Assembly (NCBI RefSeq): GCF_000504285.1
Contig: NZ_KI632511.1
Coordinates: 5,810,154 to 5,874,153, forward strand
Direction: 5' to 3'
DNA length: 64,000 bases
DNA from: Actinospica robiniae DSM 44927
GTDB taxonomy: Bacteria; Actinomycetota; Actinomycetes; Streptomycetales; Catenulisporaceae
Of the stretch, positions 42,756-50,616 are shown in pieces (positions within the stretch are counted from its first letter, which is position 1; each line of letters starts with the position of its first letter). The translations under genes were made by a program, and so were the position numbers. The notes beneath the pieces were generated by a model that worked only from the letters and a program-made list of their open reading frames with translations, had not been told where the DNA came from and searched no databases.

Positions 42756-43889
42756 ATGGAGTACTGCAATCAGTGCGGCGAACTGGTAGAGGGGCGCTTC
42801 TGCCGCATGTGCGGCGCGGCGACGGCCGTGGCGACCGCCCAGGCGGCGGTTTCGACCGCGGGCGCGGCAGCCGGCTACCAGGACGGCTACGGGCACGGCT
42901 ACGGCGCCCCTGTGGCCTACGCACCGGCCGGTGAGGCGGAATCGACCCAGCACTTCGCCGCCGGCTCGCTCTACGAGGCGCCCGCCACGGCGCCGATCCC
43001 GAGCACCCCGGCCGAGTTCGACGGCTTCTTCCGGTCCGAGGACGGCACACCGTCACCGCACTCGTACACCCAGTTGCTTCCGCCGGTGCCGCGCGACTAC
43101 CGGATGGACCCGCCGGAGGGCTCCCGCGTCCCGCCGCAGCCTCCGGTCCACGACCAGGGCCCCGACGAGGACGAGGAGGACGCCCGGCACCGCCGCCTGC
43201 TCATGTACGGCACGCTCGGCGCGGTCCTGCTCGCCGCGGCGATCATTCTGGGCATGCTCGCCATCGGCGGCAACAAGGATCCGGGCGTGACCGCGGACGC
43301 CGGCGCCACCTCGACCTCCAGCACCGGACAGAGCCCCGCTCCGTCCGCCACCGGCAACGCCGGGCAGGTCGTGGTGCCGACGGAGAGTGCGGGCACGACG
43401 CCGACCACCGCGCCCCCGGCGGCGCCCACCACCAGCGCGGCCGGCAGCTTCAGCGGCGACAACCTGCCGCTCGGCCCCGGCTCGCACGGATCGCTGGTCA
43501 GCTACGTGCAGCGGCGGCTGCAGGAGCTCGGCTACTACCACGGCCCGATGTCAGGGAACTTCGATCAGACGACCGCCGCGGCGGTGCAGCAGTTCCAGGG
43601 CGCCGCGGGCGTCACCGGCGACCCGGCGAGCACGGTCGGTCAGCACACGATGGTCGCCCTGATCGCGGCCGGCAAGACGCCGGATCTGCACACCGGCAGC
43701 CGGTCCGCCGACGTGAGCCGGCTCGACCAGGCGCTCAACGAGGCGCTGGGCACGCACATCCAAGCCTCGAACCGCTTCAACGCCAACACGACCCAGGAGG
43801 TCATGCGCTACCAGGCCGCGGTCGGGCTGCCGCCGACCGGCCAGGTCGACGCGGCGACCTGGGCCAAGCTGCAGAGCGGGGCGCTTTAG
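42756..43889 (+). CDS. Zinc-ribbon membrane protein with peptidoglycan-binding domains
   Basis: The protein has 377 residues. The ATG at 42756 follows GAGGAG. A zinc ribbon sits at 4-20 (CNQCGELVEGRFCRMCG). A Gly/Tyr/Pro-rich cytosolic stretch runs to about 145. A single membrane helix lies at about 150-172 (YGTLGAVLLAAAIILGMLAI). A Ser/Thr/Pro extracellular stalk runs from about 175 to 230. Two peptidoglycan-binding-type-1 repeats lie at about 240-300 (LVSYVQRRLQELGYYHGPMS) and 305-375 (QVDAATWAKLQSG). A cytosolic zinc ribbon joined to an external wall-binding domain suggests a transmembrane sensor or anchor. Confidence 0.8.
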   Translation: MEYCNQCGELVEGRFCRMCGAATAVATAQAAVSTAGAAAGYQDGYGHGYGAPVAYAPAGEAESTQHFAAGSLYEAPATAPIPSTPAEFDGFFRSEDGTPSPHSYTQLLPPVPRDYRMDPPEGSRVPPQPPVHDQGPDEDEEDARHRRLLMYGTLGAVLLAAAIILGMLAIGGNKDPGVTADAGATSTSSTGQSPAPSATGNAGQVVVPTESAGTTPTTAPPAAPTTSAAGSFSGDNLPLGPGSHGSLVSYVQRRLQELGYYHGPMSGNFDQTTAAAVQQFQGAAGVTGDPASTVGQHTMVALIAAGKTPDLHTGSRSADVSRLDQALNEALGTHIQASNRFNANTTQEVMRYQAAVGLPPTGQVDAATWAKLQSGAL

Positions 43890-43925
43890 GGAGCGGGGCG
43901 GCGGGCGCGGCGGGATCCGCGGATG

Positions 43926-44201
43926 TCAGCCGTCGAGCCCGGCCGCGGCGACCAGACGGTCGCGCTCGGCCTGGTCGATGGCGGTCCAGCGGGTCGCGCG
44001 GATCGCACCCTCGAGCGCCAGCAGGGTGTGCACGCACTCCTCCGGCGGTGTCTGCGCGGCGATCAGCTGCCAGACCTCGAGCGCGCCCTGCCGCTTGAGC
44101 TGCTCGAGCGTCTCGACCCCGGCCGCGCGCAGCCTCGCCGAGAGCACCGGCCCGATGTTGACGGCCCGGTCTATCGCCAGTCCGTGGATGACAGTTCCCA
44201 C
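43926..44201 (-). CDS. TfoX C-terminal-domain protein
   Basis: The protein has 91 residues from a GTG at 44201 with GAGGGTGAG upstream. AVNIGPVLSARLRAAGVETL and ALEGAIRATRWTAID follow the TfoX/Sxy C-terminal domain, a helix-hairpin-helix-like fold. The N-terminal TfoX domain is absent. In Haemophilus and E. coli the full protein stimulates competence genes. The stand-alone C-terminal form in actinomycetes has no assigned role. Confidence 0.75.
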   Translation of the reverse strand: MGTVIHGLAIDRAVNIGPVLSARLRAAGVETLEQLKRQGALEVWQLIAAQTPPEECVHTLLALEGAIRATRWTAIDQAERDRLVAAAGLDG

Positions 44202-44447
44202 CGAAACTCACCCTCTGCCCGATCCCGCGCTGACGCGTGCTGGAGAAAACATTCCTTAGACGGTGCCTCCACCTTCGCCCGCGATCGCCGCGACGGCCAC
44301 CCGAATCGGCCTTGCGGGTCACGTCCCGTCATACCCGGGCCGCACTCCGCTCACTTTGTATCGATCGCATGTCAGAACCACCCGATACGCTCATGGTCCG
44401 CGCAGGCCACGTTACTGTGACCAGTGCGCATCAGAAATGGAGGGGTC

Positions 44448-45269
44448 ATGGACGTCGCCAACGTTGGCGTCTCGACACCGACGACGCCCCTGACGTTGGA
44501 AGACACCGTCGCGGGCGCCGAGGCTGACCTTGCCCAGGCTCAGATAGAACTCGAGCACACCCGGGCCCAGCTCGACCATCTGACCCGGCAGCAGCACAGC
44601 CAGCTCGGGCCGCTCTACGACCGGCTCGACCAGCTCGACCTCGACATCGCCGCCATGCGGGCCACCCTCACCGGCGATCCGGAGGACCTGCGCCGGCTCC
44701 AGGCGCTCTACGGCGCCGCCACGCCCGAGCCGGATCCGCTGACCGATCCGCTCGTGGCCCCCGCCCCCGCGGTGGACCCGGAGTACACCAGTACCCTGCG
44801 TTTCACCCAGCCGGACGGCGCGGTGGCCGAGGAGCTGAGCCCGGCCAAGGTGGCCCAGCGCATCTACCGCGACCTCGCCCGCCGGGCGCACCCGGACCTG
44901 GTGCAGGATCCGGTGGAGAAGGAACGGCGCAGCGCCTTCATCGCCCGCGTCAACGAGGCCTACCGGAAGCTCGACCTGTACGAGCTGCAGCGGCTGGCCG
45001 AGGAGTGGGCCGTGGTCAGCAACACCGGCCCGACCGACCCGGGGGTGCGCCAGATGTGGCTGCGCCAGCGGCTGATCTGGCTCAAGGCCCGCACCGCCGA
45101 GGCGCGGGTGGAGCGCGAGACGCTCCTGTCCAGCCCGATCGGGCAGGTGTTGGTCGAGGTCGGCGCCGCGCACGTGCTCGAGGTGCTCTCGGCCCGGCTG
45201 TGGGAGCAGATCAGCGGCAAGGAGCAGCAGCTGAACCTGCTGCGCCAGCAGCTGCTGATGCCGCGCTAG
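44448..45269 (+). CDS. J-domain protein with coiled-coil N-terminus
   Basis: The protein has 273 residues. The ATG at 44448 follows GGAGGGG. Residues about 22-75 form a coiled coil (AEADLAQAQIELEHTRAQLD). A J-domain at about 125-175 contains His148-Pro149-Asp150 in LARRAHPDLVQD, followed by ARVNEAYRKLDLYELQRL. The HPD motif should stimulate a DnaK ATPase. The C-terminal 90 residues are helical (RQMWLRQRLIWLKARTAEAR). It lacks the Gly/Phe and zinc domains of DnaJ, so it is a class C co-chaperone with unknown client. It is convergent with the hydrolase-like gene, with stop codons overlapping. Confidence 0.8.
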   Translation: MDVANVGVSTPTTPLTLEDTVAGAEADLAQAQIELEHTRAQLDHLTRQQHSQLGPLYDRLDQLDLDIAAMRATLTGDPEDLRRLQALYGAATPEPDPLTDPLVAPAPAVDPEYTSTLRFTQPDGAVAEELSPAKVAQRIYRDLARRAHPDLVQDPVEKERRSAFIARVNEAYRKLDLYELQRLAEEWAVVSNTGPTDPGVRQMWLRQRLIWLKARTAEARVERETLLSSPIGQVLVEVGAAHVLEVLSARLWEQISGKEQQLNLLRQQLLMPR

Positions 45270-46051
45270 CGGAGCTCCGCGGACAGGCCGGTGGCCACGG
45301 CGAGGCCGGTGGAGCGGTCGAGCAGGTAGGTGCTGAGGCTGTCGGTCACGGCCCGCGGCTCGATGGTCAGATCCTCGATCCCCGGGCCGAAGCGCGCGGT
45401 CAGCTGCGGCCGGCTGAGCGCGGTGACGTCGGTGTGCGCCACGATGTTGAACCAGTGGCGCACCGCGGCTGGCCACTCGCCCTGGTTGTTGCGCGGCGGC
45501 GGCTCGAGCCGGTCGAAGATCACCCGCGGGCCGCACAGCGCGGGCCCGAGGGTGACCAGGGTGACCGCGACCGAGTCGCTGACCGCGCAGAGGCTCTCGT
45601 AGGCGATCAGGCCGCCCAGGGCGTGGCCGACCACGACCCTGGTCTCCGCGCTGATGCAGGCCTGGGTCCGGTCGCGCAGCTCGTGCCGGTACTTGCGGTC
45701 GGTCAGGTAGCGGCGCACCTGGGCCGCGCCGCTGTGCGGCGGCTTGGCCTGGCGGGCGAAGTGGGGGGTGGCGCGCAGCGCGGCGGAGGTGTCCGCGGCC
45801 TCGCCGCGGGCCTGCCCGGTGCGCACCGCCGCGTTCCACCAGCCTTCGAGCACCGCACGTTCCAGGCCGAGTCCCTCCGGCGTCGGCGCGGCCTCGGGCC
45901 GGGCACGCAGATCGGCGAACTCGACCACCTTGATCCGGTCGCCGGCCGGCACCTGCCCGCGCACCGCCCGCAGCGACGAGACCAGCGCGGCGGAGATACG
46001 GGACAGCCCGGTCTCGGTGTCCGGGTCCGGCACCACGACTATGACCGCCAT
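45266..46051 (-). CDS. Alpha/beta-hydrolase-like protein lacking the nucleophile
   Basis: The protein has 261 residues from the ATG at 46051, preceded by GAGGGGG. It opens with a Rossmann-like strand AVIVVVPDPD. At the nucleophile elbow, where GHSxGG is expected, it reads VVVGHALGGLIAYESL, so the serine is replaced by alanine. A later acidic residue and NIVAHTDVT resemble the Asp/His part of a triad. This suggests a catalytically dead esterase-fold protein. Its stop overlaps that of the convergent J-domain gene by four bases. Confidence 0.65.
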   Translation of the reverse strand: MAVIVVVPDPDTETGLSRISAALVSSLRAVRGQVPAGDRIKVVEFADLRARPEAAPTPEGLGLERAVLEGWWNAAVRTGQARGEAADTSAALRATPHFARQAKPPHSGAAQVRRYLTDRKYRHELRDRTQACISAETRVVVGHALGGLIAYESLCAVSDSVAVTLVTLGPALCGPRVIFDRLEPPPRNNQGEWPAAVRHWFNIVAHTDVTALSRPQLTARFGPGIEDLTIEPRAVTDSLSTYLLDRSTGLAVATGLSAELR

Positions 46052-46266
46052 CCGTGGCCCCCTCGGGGTTGTGCGTTGCCGTGCCGGAGCCGTGCGCCGC
46101 GGTGCCCGTGCCACCGCGGGTCACCCGACCCCGTCTCACCTGCTTGAACCGGCCATGCGCCGATCCTGACTGTGCGTCAGATCATCGTATAGCTCCAGCG
46201 TAACCGAAGCACGACCGCAAGTGAGGGTACGACGGCACCCGAGCGGCGAAACGCACAAGTTGTTAC

Positions 46267-47196
46267 CTACCGGTTACCGTCGCGGACGGCCGCGAGCCAG
46301 TCCCGCGCCTCGGCGAACTCGGCGTCGGTGGTGCCCGGGCGGATGACCGGAGCCTGCCGGTCCGCCCGCGGGTAGGAGCCCAGGAAGCGCAGCCGGGCGC
46401 TGTTGCGGCGCAGGCCGAGCAGGGCCTCGCCGACCCGCTCGTCGGCGATGTGGCCCTCGCAGTCGATGAAGAAGTAGTACTTGCCCATGGCCTCGCCGGT
46501 GGGCCGGGACTCGATCCGGCACAGGTTCACCCCGCGCCCGGCGAACTCCTCGAGGATCTCCATCAGCTCGCCCGGGTGGTTGTCGCGCAGCCCGACCGTG
46601 ATCGAGGTCTTGTCCTGGCCGGTGGGCGCGGCGGGCGGACCGGGCCGGGTCACCACGACGAAACGGGTCTGCGCCCCCTCGTTGTCGTGGATGCCCTCGG
46701 CCAGCACCTCGAGCCCGTACCGGGCGGCGGTGAAGGCGCCGGCCAGGGCGCCGTCGAAGGTCCCGTCGCGCACCTGCTTGGCCGCCTCGGCGTTGGACGC
46801 GGCCGTCTCCCAGCGTGCCTCCGGCAGGTGCCGGCCGAGCCAGCGGCGGCACTGCGGCTCGGCCACCGGGTGGCTGGCCACCGTCTTGACCTGCTCGAGC
46901 GGCGTACCCGGGCGCACCAGCAGGGCGAAGGAGACCGGCAGCAGCAGCTCGCGTTCGATCATCAGCGGCTCGCCGTTGGCCAGCTCGTCGATGGTCGCGG
47001 TGACGGCGCCCTCCACCGAGCTCTCCATGGCGGCCACGGCGGCGTCGCACTCGCCCGAGCGCACCGCGTCGAAGGCGGCGGGCACCGAGGGATGGGGCAC
47101 GGCCTCGACCTCGCCGCCCTCGGGCAGTGCGAGCAGCGCGGCTTCGGTGAACGTCCCGGCCGGCCCGAGGTAGGCGTAACGCGGCGATTGCGGCAT
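46267..47196 (-). CDS. pheA: Prephenate dehydratase
   Basis: The protein has 309 residues from the ATG at 47196. The prephenate dehydratase domain covers about 1-190 (YLGPAGTFTEAALLAL, VAAMESSVEGAV, and the catalytic Thr in GAQTRFVVVTRP). The ACT domain covers about 200-280 (GELMEILEEFAGRGVNLCRIESRPTG in pieces: GVNLCRIESRPTG, KYYFFIDCEGH), giving phenylalanine feedback. A short tail follows. It makes phenylpyruvate, the substrate pair of the aminotransferase encoded at 28435. It lies downstream of the SCO1-like gene. Confidence 0.93.
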   Translation of the reverse strand: MPQSPRYAYLGPAGTFTEAALLALPEGGEVEAVPHPSVPAAFDAVRSGECDAAVAAMESSVEGAVTATIDELANGEPLMIERELLLPVSFALLVRPGTPLEQVKTVASHPVAEPQCRRWLGRHLPEARWETAASNAEAAKQVRDGTFDGALAGAFTAARYGLEVLAEGIHDNEGAQTRFVVVTRPGPPAAPTGQDKTSITVGLRDNHPGELMEILEEFAGRGVNLCRIESRPTGEAMGKYYFFIDCEGHIADERVGEALLGLRRNSARLRFLGSYPRADRQAPVIRPGTTDAEFAEARDWLAAVRDGNR

Positions 47197-47279
47197 GAGA
47201 CCCAAGCTATCGCTCCCGTCCCGTCTGATCCCAGGCCTCTCAGGGATCGGGCGGAACGCCGGGAGCGCGGCCGGCGCGG

Positions 47280-47948
47280 CTACTGGATCGGGGCGCCGGA
47301 CAGGACCCGGGCGAAGTCGGCGCGCAGCTGCGCCACCGTGACGTCCTCGACCAGCCACTCGATGTGCGCCTTGCCGTCCGAGGTGTAGCCGAGCACCTGC
47401 AGCCCGTGGGTGACCTGGTAGTCGCCGGACATGTCGGCGGGCTTCTCCACGTCCACGCCGACCGAGGCGCCGGAGGCCTGGATGGTGGCGAACGAGGCGG
47501 TCAGCCCGGTCGAGCTGGGCAGGTTGAAGCCGGCCAGCCAGGAGGCCATCACCGGCGTGGTGTCGCGCCAGGGGTCGGTGGTGACCACGTCGATGGTGAT
47601 CCGGCCCTGCTCGTCCTTCGGCAGGCCCCGCCAGGCCGCGCTGATGTCGGCCATCGTGGTCGGGCAGTCGTCGTCGCAGTGGGTGAAGCCGTAGAAGACC
47701 AGGGTCAGGTCGCCCTTGGCGGGCGCCTCGATCGACTCGGTGCCGCCCGCGGTGGACTGGAAGGTCCCGCTCGGCAGGCCGAAGGGCTTGGTCAGCACCG
47801 GGCCCGCGTAGGCCGAGCTCGGCCCGATCTGGGAGATCTGCGCGGTGGGCTGGTCCGAGCCGCTCGACGAGCAGCCGGCCGCGGCGGCGGCCAGCGCGGT
47901 GCCGAGCGCGGCGAACGCGGCGATTCGTCCGTTGCGGAGGAGTTTCAC
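47280..47948 (-). CDS. SCO1/SenC-family copper lipoprotein
   Basis: The protein has 222 residues from a GTG at 47948. A lipoprotein signal ends in AAAAAGC with Cys26 as the lipidated residue. The thioredoxin-like domain has the copper ligands Cys91 and Cys95 in FTHCDDDCP and His181 in VTHGLQVL. It should sit on the outer face of the membrane and deliver copper, in relatives to the CuA site of cytochrome oxidase. A BlaI/CopY-like operator lies 54 bases upstream, hinting at copper-responsive control. Confidence 0.88.
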   Translation of the reverse strand: MKLLRNGRIAAFAALGTALAAAAAGCSSSGSDQPTAQISQIGPSSAYAGPVLTKPFGLPSGTFQSTAGGTESIEAPAKGDLTLVFYGFTHCDDDCPTTMADISAAWRGLPKDEQGRITIDVVTTDPWRDTTPVMASWLAGFNLPSSTGLTASFATIQASGASVGVDVEKPADMSGDYQVTHGLQVLGYTSDGKAHIEWLVEDVTVAQLRADFARVLSGAPIQ

Positions 47949-48002
47949 ACCGACGATGGTGCCACGCCCGCCTCGGGCCGCGGGCACCGGGGTGGCACAT
48001 TA

Positions 48003-48019
48003 TTCTACGAATTGTAGAA
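48003..48019 (-). promoter_or_regulatory. BlaI/CopY-like operator before the SCO1 gene
   Basis: TTCTACGAATTGTAGAA is a dyad with 6-bp perfect arms that closely resembles the TACA-N2-TGTA-type sites of the BlaI/MecI/CopY family. It overlaps AT-rich promoter-like sequence (leftward TAGAAT/AATAAT). No BlaI gene lies in the window. Confidence 0.6.
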
Positions 48020-48209
48020 ACTAGGCCGGGGCGCGGCGCCGGCCCCGCGCGCGGCCCGGTGGCGCGAGCAGACAATCAATGCTATTTCGGGGCCATTCGG
48101 GGGAATTTACCGTGTTCGCGCGGGAGTTTTAGCGCGCAATGATGGCGTATTGATCCGGGAAGCCGGTAATACCTATCTGCGTGTCCCGAAGACGCGGGAG
48201 GTAGAGCTC

Positions 48210-48665
48210 GTGGTGGACGTGAACTGGACCCTGCTGCTTCCGCGCGAAGCGCAGAGCGTGGGGAAGGCACGGCGCATGCTGAGGGACACCGCCGACCTGG
48301 TCGGCATGGATCCCGATATCACCTTCGACCTCGGCGTCGCGCTCACCGAGGCCTGCGCCAACGTGATCGAGCACTCCGGGCCGGCCGAGGGCTACTGGGT
48401 GGCCGCCGGGATCAGCGCGGACCGGTGCTGGGTCGACGTGATCGACAACGGCGTCGGCTTCGCCCCGCGCCGGCTGGTCGAGGTGCGCGGGGCCCGGCGG
48501 CCGACCGCGGCCGTGGCCACCGCCCCGGACATGGCCGAGTCCGGCCGCGGCCTGATGCTCATCGAAGCCCTCTGCGACCGGGTCGACATCCGCAACCACC
48601 CCGCCCGCGGCGCGATGATCCACTTCGAGCGCGACCTCAAGCCGCGCGAGCCGGTCGCCGCCTGA
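48210..48665 (+). CDS. RsbW-like ATP-binding protein
   Basis: The protein has 151 residues, taking the GTG at 48210 with GGGAGG upstream; tandem GTG codons follow. It is a single HATPase domain of the anti-sigma type: FDLGVALTEACANVIEHSG (N-box), VDVIDNGVGF (G1) and SGRGLMLIEALCDRV (G2). All nucleotide-binding motifs are intact. Actinomycetes have many orphan proteins of this kind acting as anti-sigma or anti-anti-sigma partner kinases. No sigma factor or STAS gene is adjacent. The mobA-like gene starts 13 bases after its stop. Confidence 0.85.
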   Translation: MVDVNWTLLLPREAQSVGKARRMLRDTADLVGMDPDITFDLGVALTEACANVIEHSGPAEGYWVAAGISADRCWVDVIDNGVGFAPRRLVEVRGARRPTAAVATAPDMAESGRGLMLIEALCDRVDIRNHPARGAMIHFERDLKPREPVAA

Positions 48666-48678
48666 GACAATCCGATCC

Positions 48679-49314
48679 GTGGCCATCGACGGATCCGACC
48701 CGTTCGACGCCGTGGTGCTCGCCGGCGGCGGCGCGCGGCGGCTCGACGGCACCGACAAGCCCGCCCTGCGGATAGGCGGCACCAGCCTGCTCGACCGGGT
48801 CCTCGGCGCCTGCGCCGACGCGGGCCGGACCGTGTGCGTCGGGCCCGAGCGGCCCACCCTCCGGCCGGTGCGCTGGACCCGGGAGGACCCGGTCGGCGGC
48901 GGCCCGGTGGCGGCGCTCGCCGTCGGCCTCGAGAACGTCTCGGCCGGGCGGGTGCTCGCGCTCGCCGCGGATCTGCCCTTTCTGACCGCCGGACTCGTGC
49001 GCGCCCTGGTCCGGGCGGCCGAGGCGGCCGACGGCGCGGTGCTCGTCGACGCCGGGGGCCGGGACCAGTGGCTGGCCGGCTGCTATCAGCATGCCGCGCT
49101 CGCCGCCGGCCTGGACCGGCTGCGCGCCGAACGCGGCGCCCTGGCCGGGGCCTCCCTCAGGGCCCTGGCTTCGCCGCTCGCCCTGCGCCGCGTGGCGGAC
49201 CCGCAGGGCCTCGGCTTCGATTGCGACACCTGGGAGGATGTGCGCCATGTTCGAAGACTGGTTGCGGACGGTGGCGGAGATCAGCGGCCGCCCCGAGCTG
49301 AATCTGAATCCTGA
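48679..49314 (+). CDS. mobA: MobA-like molybdenum cofactor guanylyltransferase
   Basis: The protein has 211 residues from a GTG at 48679. The nucleotidyltransferase signature is AVVLAGGGARRLDGTDKPAL, followed by DPVGGGPVAAL and LALAADLPFLT. It transfers GMP to molybdopterin. No other moa/moe gene is nearby. The 3' end overlaps the DUF6457 gene by 68 bases in another frame, so the two are translationally linked. Confidence 0.85.
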   Translation: MAIDGSDPFDAVVLAGGGARRLDGTDKPALRIGGTSLLDRVLGACADAGRTVCVGPERPTLRPVRWTREDPVGGGPVAALAVGLENVSAGRVLALAADLPFLTAGLVRALVRAAEAADGAVLVDAGGRDQWLAGCYQHAALAAGLDRLRAERGALAGASLRALASPLALRRVADPQGLGFDCDTWEDVRHVRRLVADGGGDQRPPRAESES

Positions 49315-49501
49315 TCAGCAGGCGCTGGTGCTGGACCTGGCCCGGGAGGCCGCCCACGGCGTGGCCCGGCCGGCCGCTCCGCTGACCACGTTCCTGGCCG
49401 GCTACGCGCTGGGCGCCGGACCCGGGCTGGCCGGACTGTCGGCGCTGGTGGCGCAGCTGAGCGAGGCGGCGCGCTCCGCCGAGGCGGCGCGGACGGAGTA
49501 G
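49247..49501 (+). CDS. DUF6457-type small protein
   Basis: The protein has 84 residues from the ATG at 49247, preceded by GGGAGG. FEDWLRTVAEISGRPEL and VLDLAREAAHGVARPAAPLT match a small helical actinobacterial family that is regularly encoded next to, or fused with, mobA-like enzymes. It begins inside the mobA reading frame. A role in molybdenum cofactor maturation is inferred from linkage only. Confidence 0.75.
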   Translation: MFEDWLRTVAEISGRPELNLNPDQQALVLDLAREAAHGVARPAAPLTTFLAGYALGAGPGLAGLSALVAQLSEAARSAEAARTE

Positions 49502-49541
49502 CCGGCACATCTCCGCCGGGCCACCGGGGTAACCACCGGCC

Positions 49542-50612
49542 GTGAAGGTCCCCACCCCCCGGGCCGCCGACGTGGTGGACCCGGACGTCCACCTGCCCGG
49601 CTCGCCGACCCGGCCGCTGCGGTCGATCGGCGTGCGGGTGGCGTTCTCGGTGGGCGCTCTGGTGCTGACGGTCGCGCTGGTGTACGTGGACCGGTCCGGC
49701 TACAAGGACTCGGCCTCCCCGGGGCCGCTGACCTTCGTCGACTGCCTGTACTACGCCACCGTCACCCTTTCCACCACCGGCTACGGCGACATCGTGCCGG
49801 CCACCGAGGGCGCCCGGCTGGTCAACGCCCTGGTGATCACGCCGCTGCGGGTGGTCTTCCTGATCGTGTTGGTCGGCACCACCCTCGAGGTGCTGGCCGA
49901 AGGCACCCGCAGACTGTGGGACCAGCGCCGCTGGAGGAACCGGATGCAGGACCACATCGTCGTCATCGGCTTCGGCACCAAGGGCAGCGCGGCGGTCGCG
50001 ACGCTGCTCAAGCACGGCATCGCCGCGGACCGGATCGTCGTGATCGACCACAGCCGCCCGGCGCTGGCCCGGGCCAACGGGATGGGCCTGGTCTCGGTCT
50101 CCGGCGACGGCACCCGCAGCGGGGTGCTGGAGAAGGCGCAGACCTCCCGGGCGAGCACGGTCGTGGTCGCCACCGAACGGGACGACACGGCCGTGCTGTG
50201 CACTCTCACGGCCCGTCAGCTCGCGCCGCGGGCCTTCATCGCCGCCGCCGTGCGCGAGGCCGAGAACGCGCCGCTGGTGCGCCAGTCGGGCGCTGACACG
50301 GTGGTCACCTCCTCGGAGATGACCGGGAACCTGCTCGGCACCTCGATGCTCAGCCCGCAGGTGGGCGCGGTGGTGACCGACCTGCTCGACTACGGCAAGG
50401 GCATGGACATCGTCGAGCAGCCGGCCGGGCCGGAGCAGATCGGCTCCACGCCGCGCGCCTGCGCGCTCCCGGTCCTCGGCGTCGTCCGCGACGGCCGGCT
50501 GCTGCGGTTCGACGATCCGGCGATCGGCACCGTGCGCGCCGAGGACCGGGTGATCGTCGTGCGGGCACGCGACTCCGCCAGCTCCGCGGCGTCTTCCGGG
50601 GGCATAGGCTGA
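49542..50612 (+). CDS. Potassium channel with RCK/TrkA-N domain
   Basis: The protein has 356 residues from a GTG at 49542. Membrane helix 1 lies at about 30-47, the pore helix and selectivity filter at 70-85 (ATVTLSTTGYGDIVPA with TTGYGD), and helix 2 at about 92-115. The RCK NAD/nucleotide-binding domain follows at about 135-255 (HIVVIGFGTKGSAAV, ATERDDTAVLCTLTAR). A C-terminal domain runs from 270 to 345. This is an MthK-like ligand-gated potassium channel. It lies 4 bases before the quinone oxidoreductase gene. Confidence 0.9.
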   Translation: MKVPTPRAADVVDPDVHLPGSPTRPLRSIGVRVAFSVGALVLTVALVYVDRSGYKDSASPGPLTFVDCLYYATVTLSTTGYGDIVPATEGARLVNALVITPLRVVFLIVLVGTTLEVLAEGTRRLWDQRRWRNRMQDHIVVIGFGTKGSAAVATLLKHGIAADRIVVIDHSRPALARANGMGLVSVSGDGTRSGVLEKAQTSRASTVVVATERDDTAVLCTLTARQLAPRAFIAAAVREAENAPLVRQSGADTVVTSSEMTGNLLGTSMLSPQVGAVVTDLLDYGKGMDIVEQPAGPEQIGSTPRACALPVLGVVRDGRLLRFDDPAIGTVRAEDRVIVVRARDSASSAASSGGIG

Positions 50613-50616
50613 CCGG

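Noticed and set aside
46262-46277. GTTACCTACCGGTTAC as a further TetR site
   Set aside because: It overlaps the pheA stop codon, is far from a promoter, and its right half differs.
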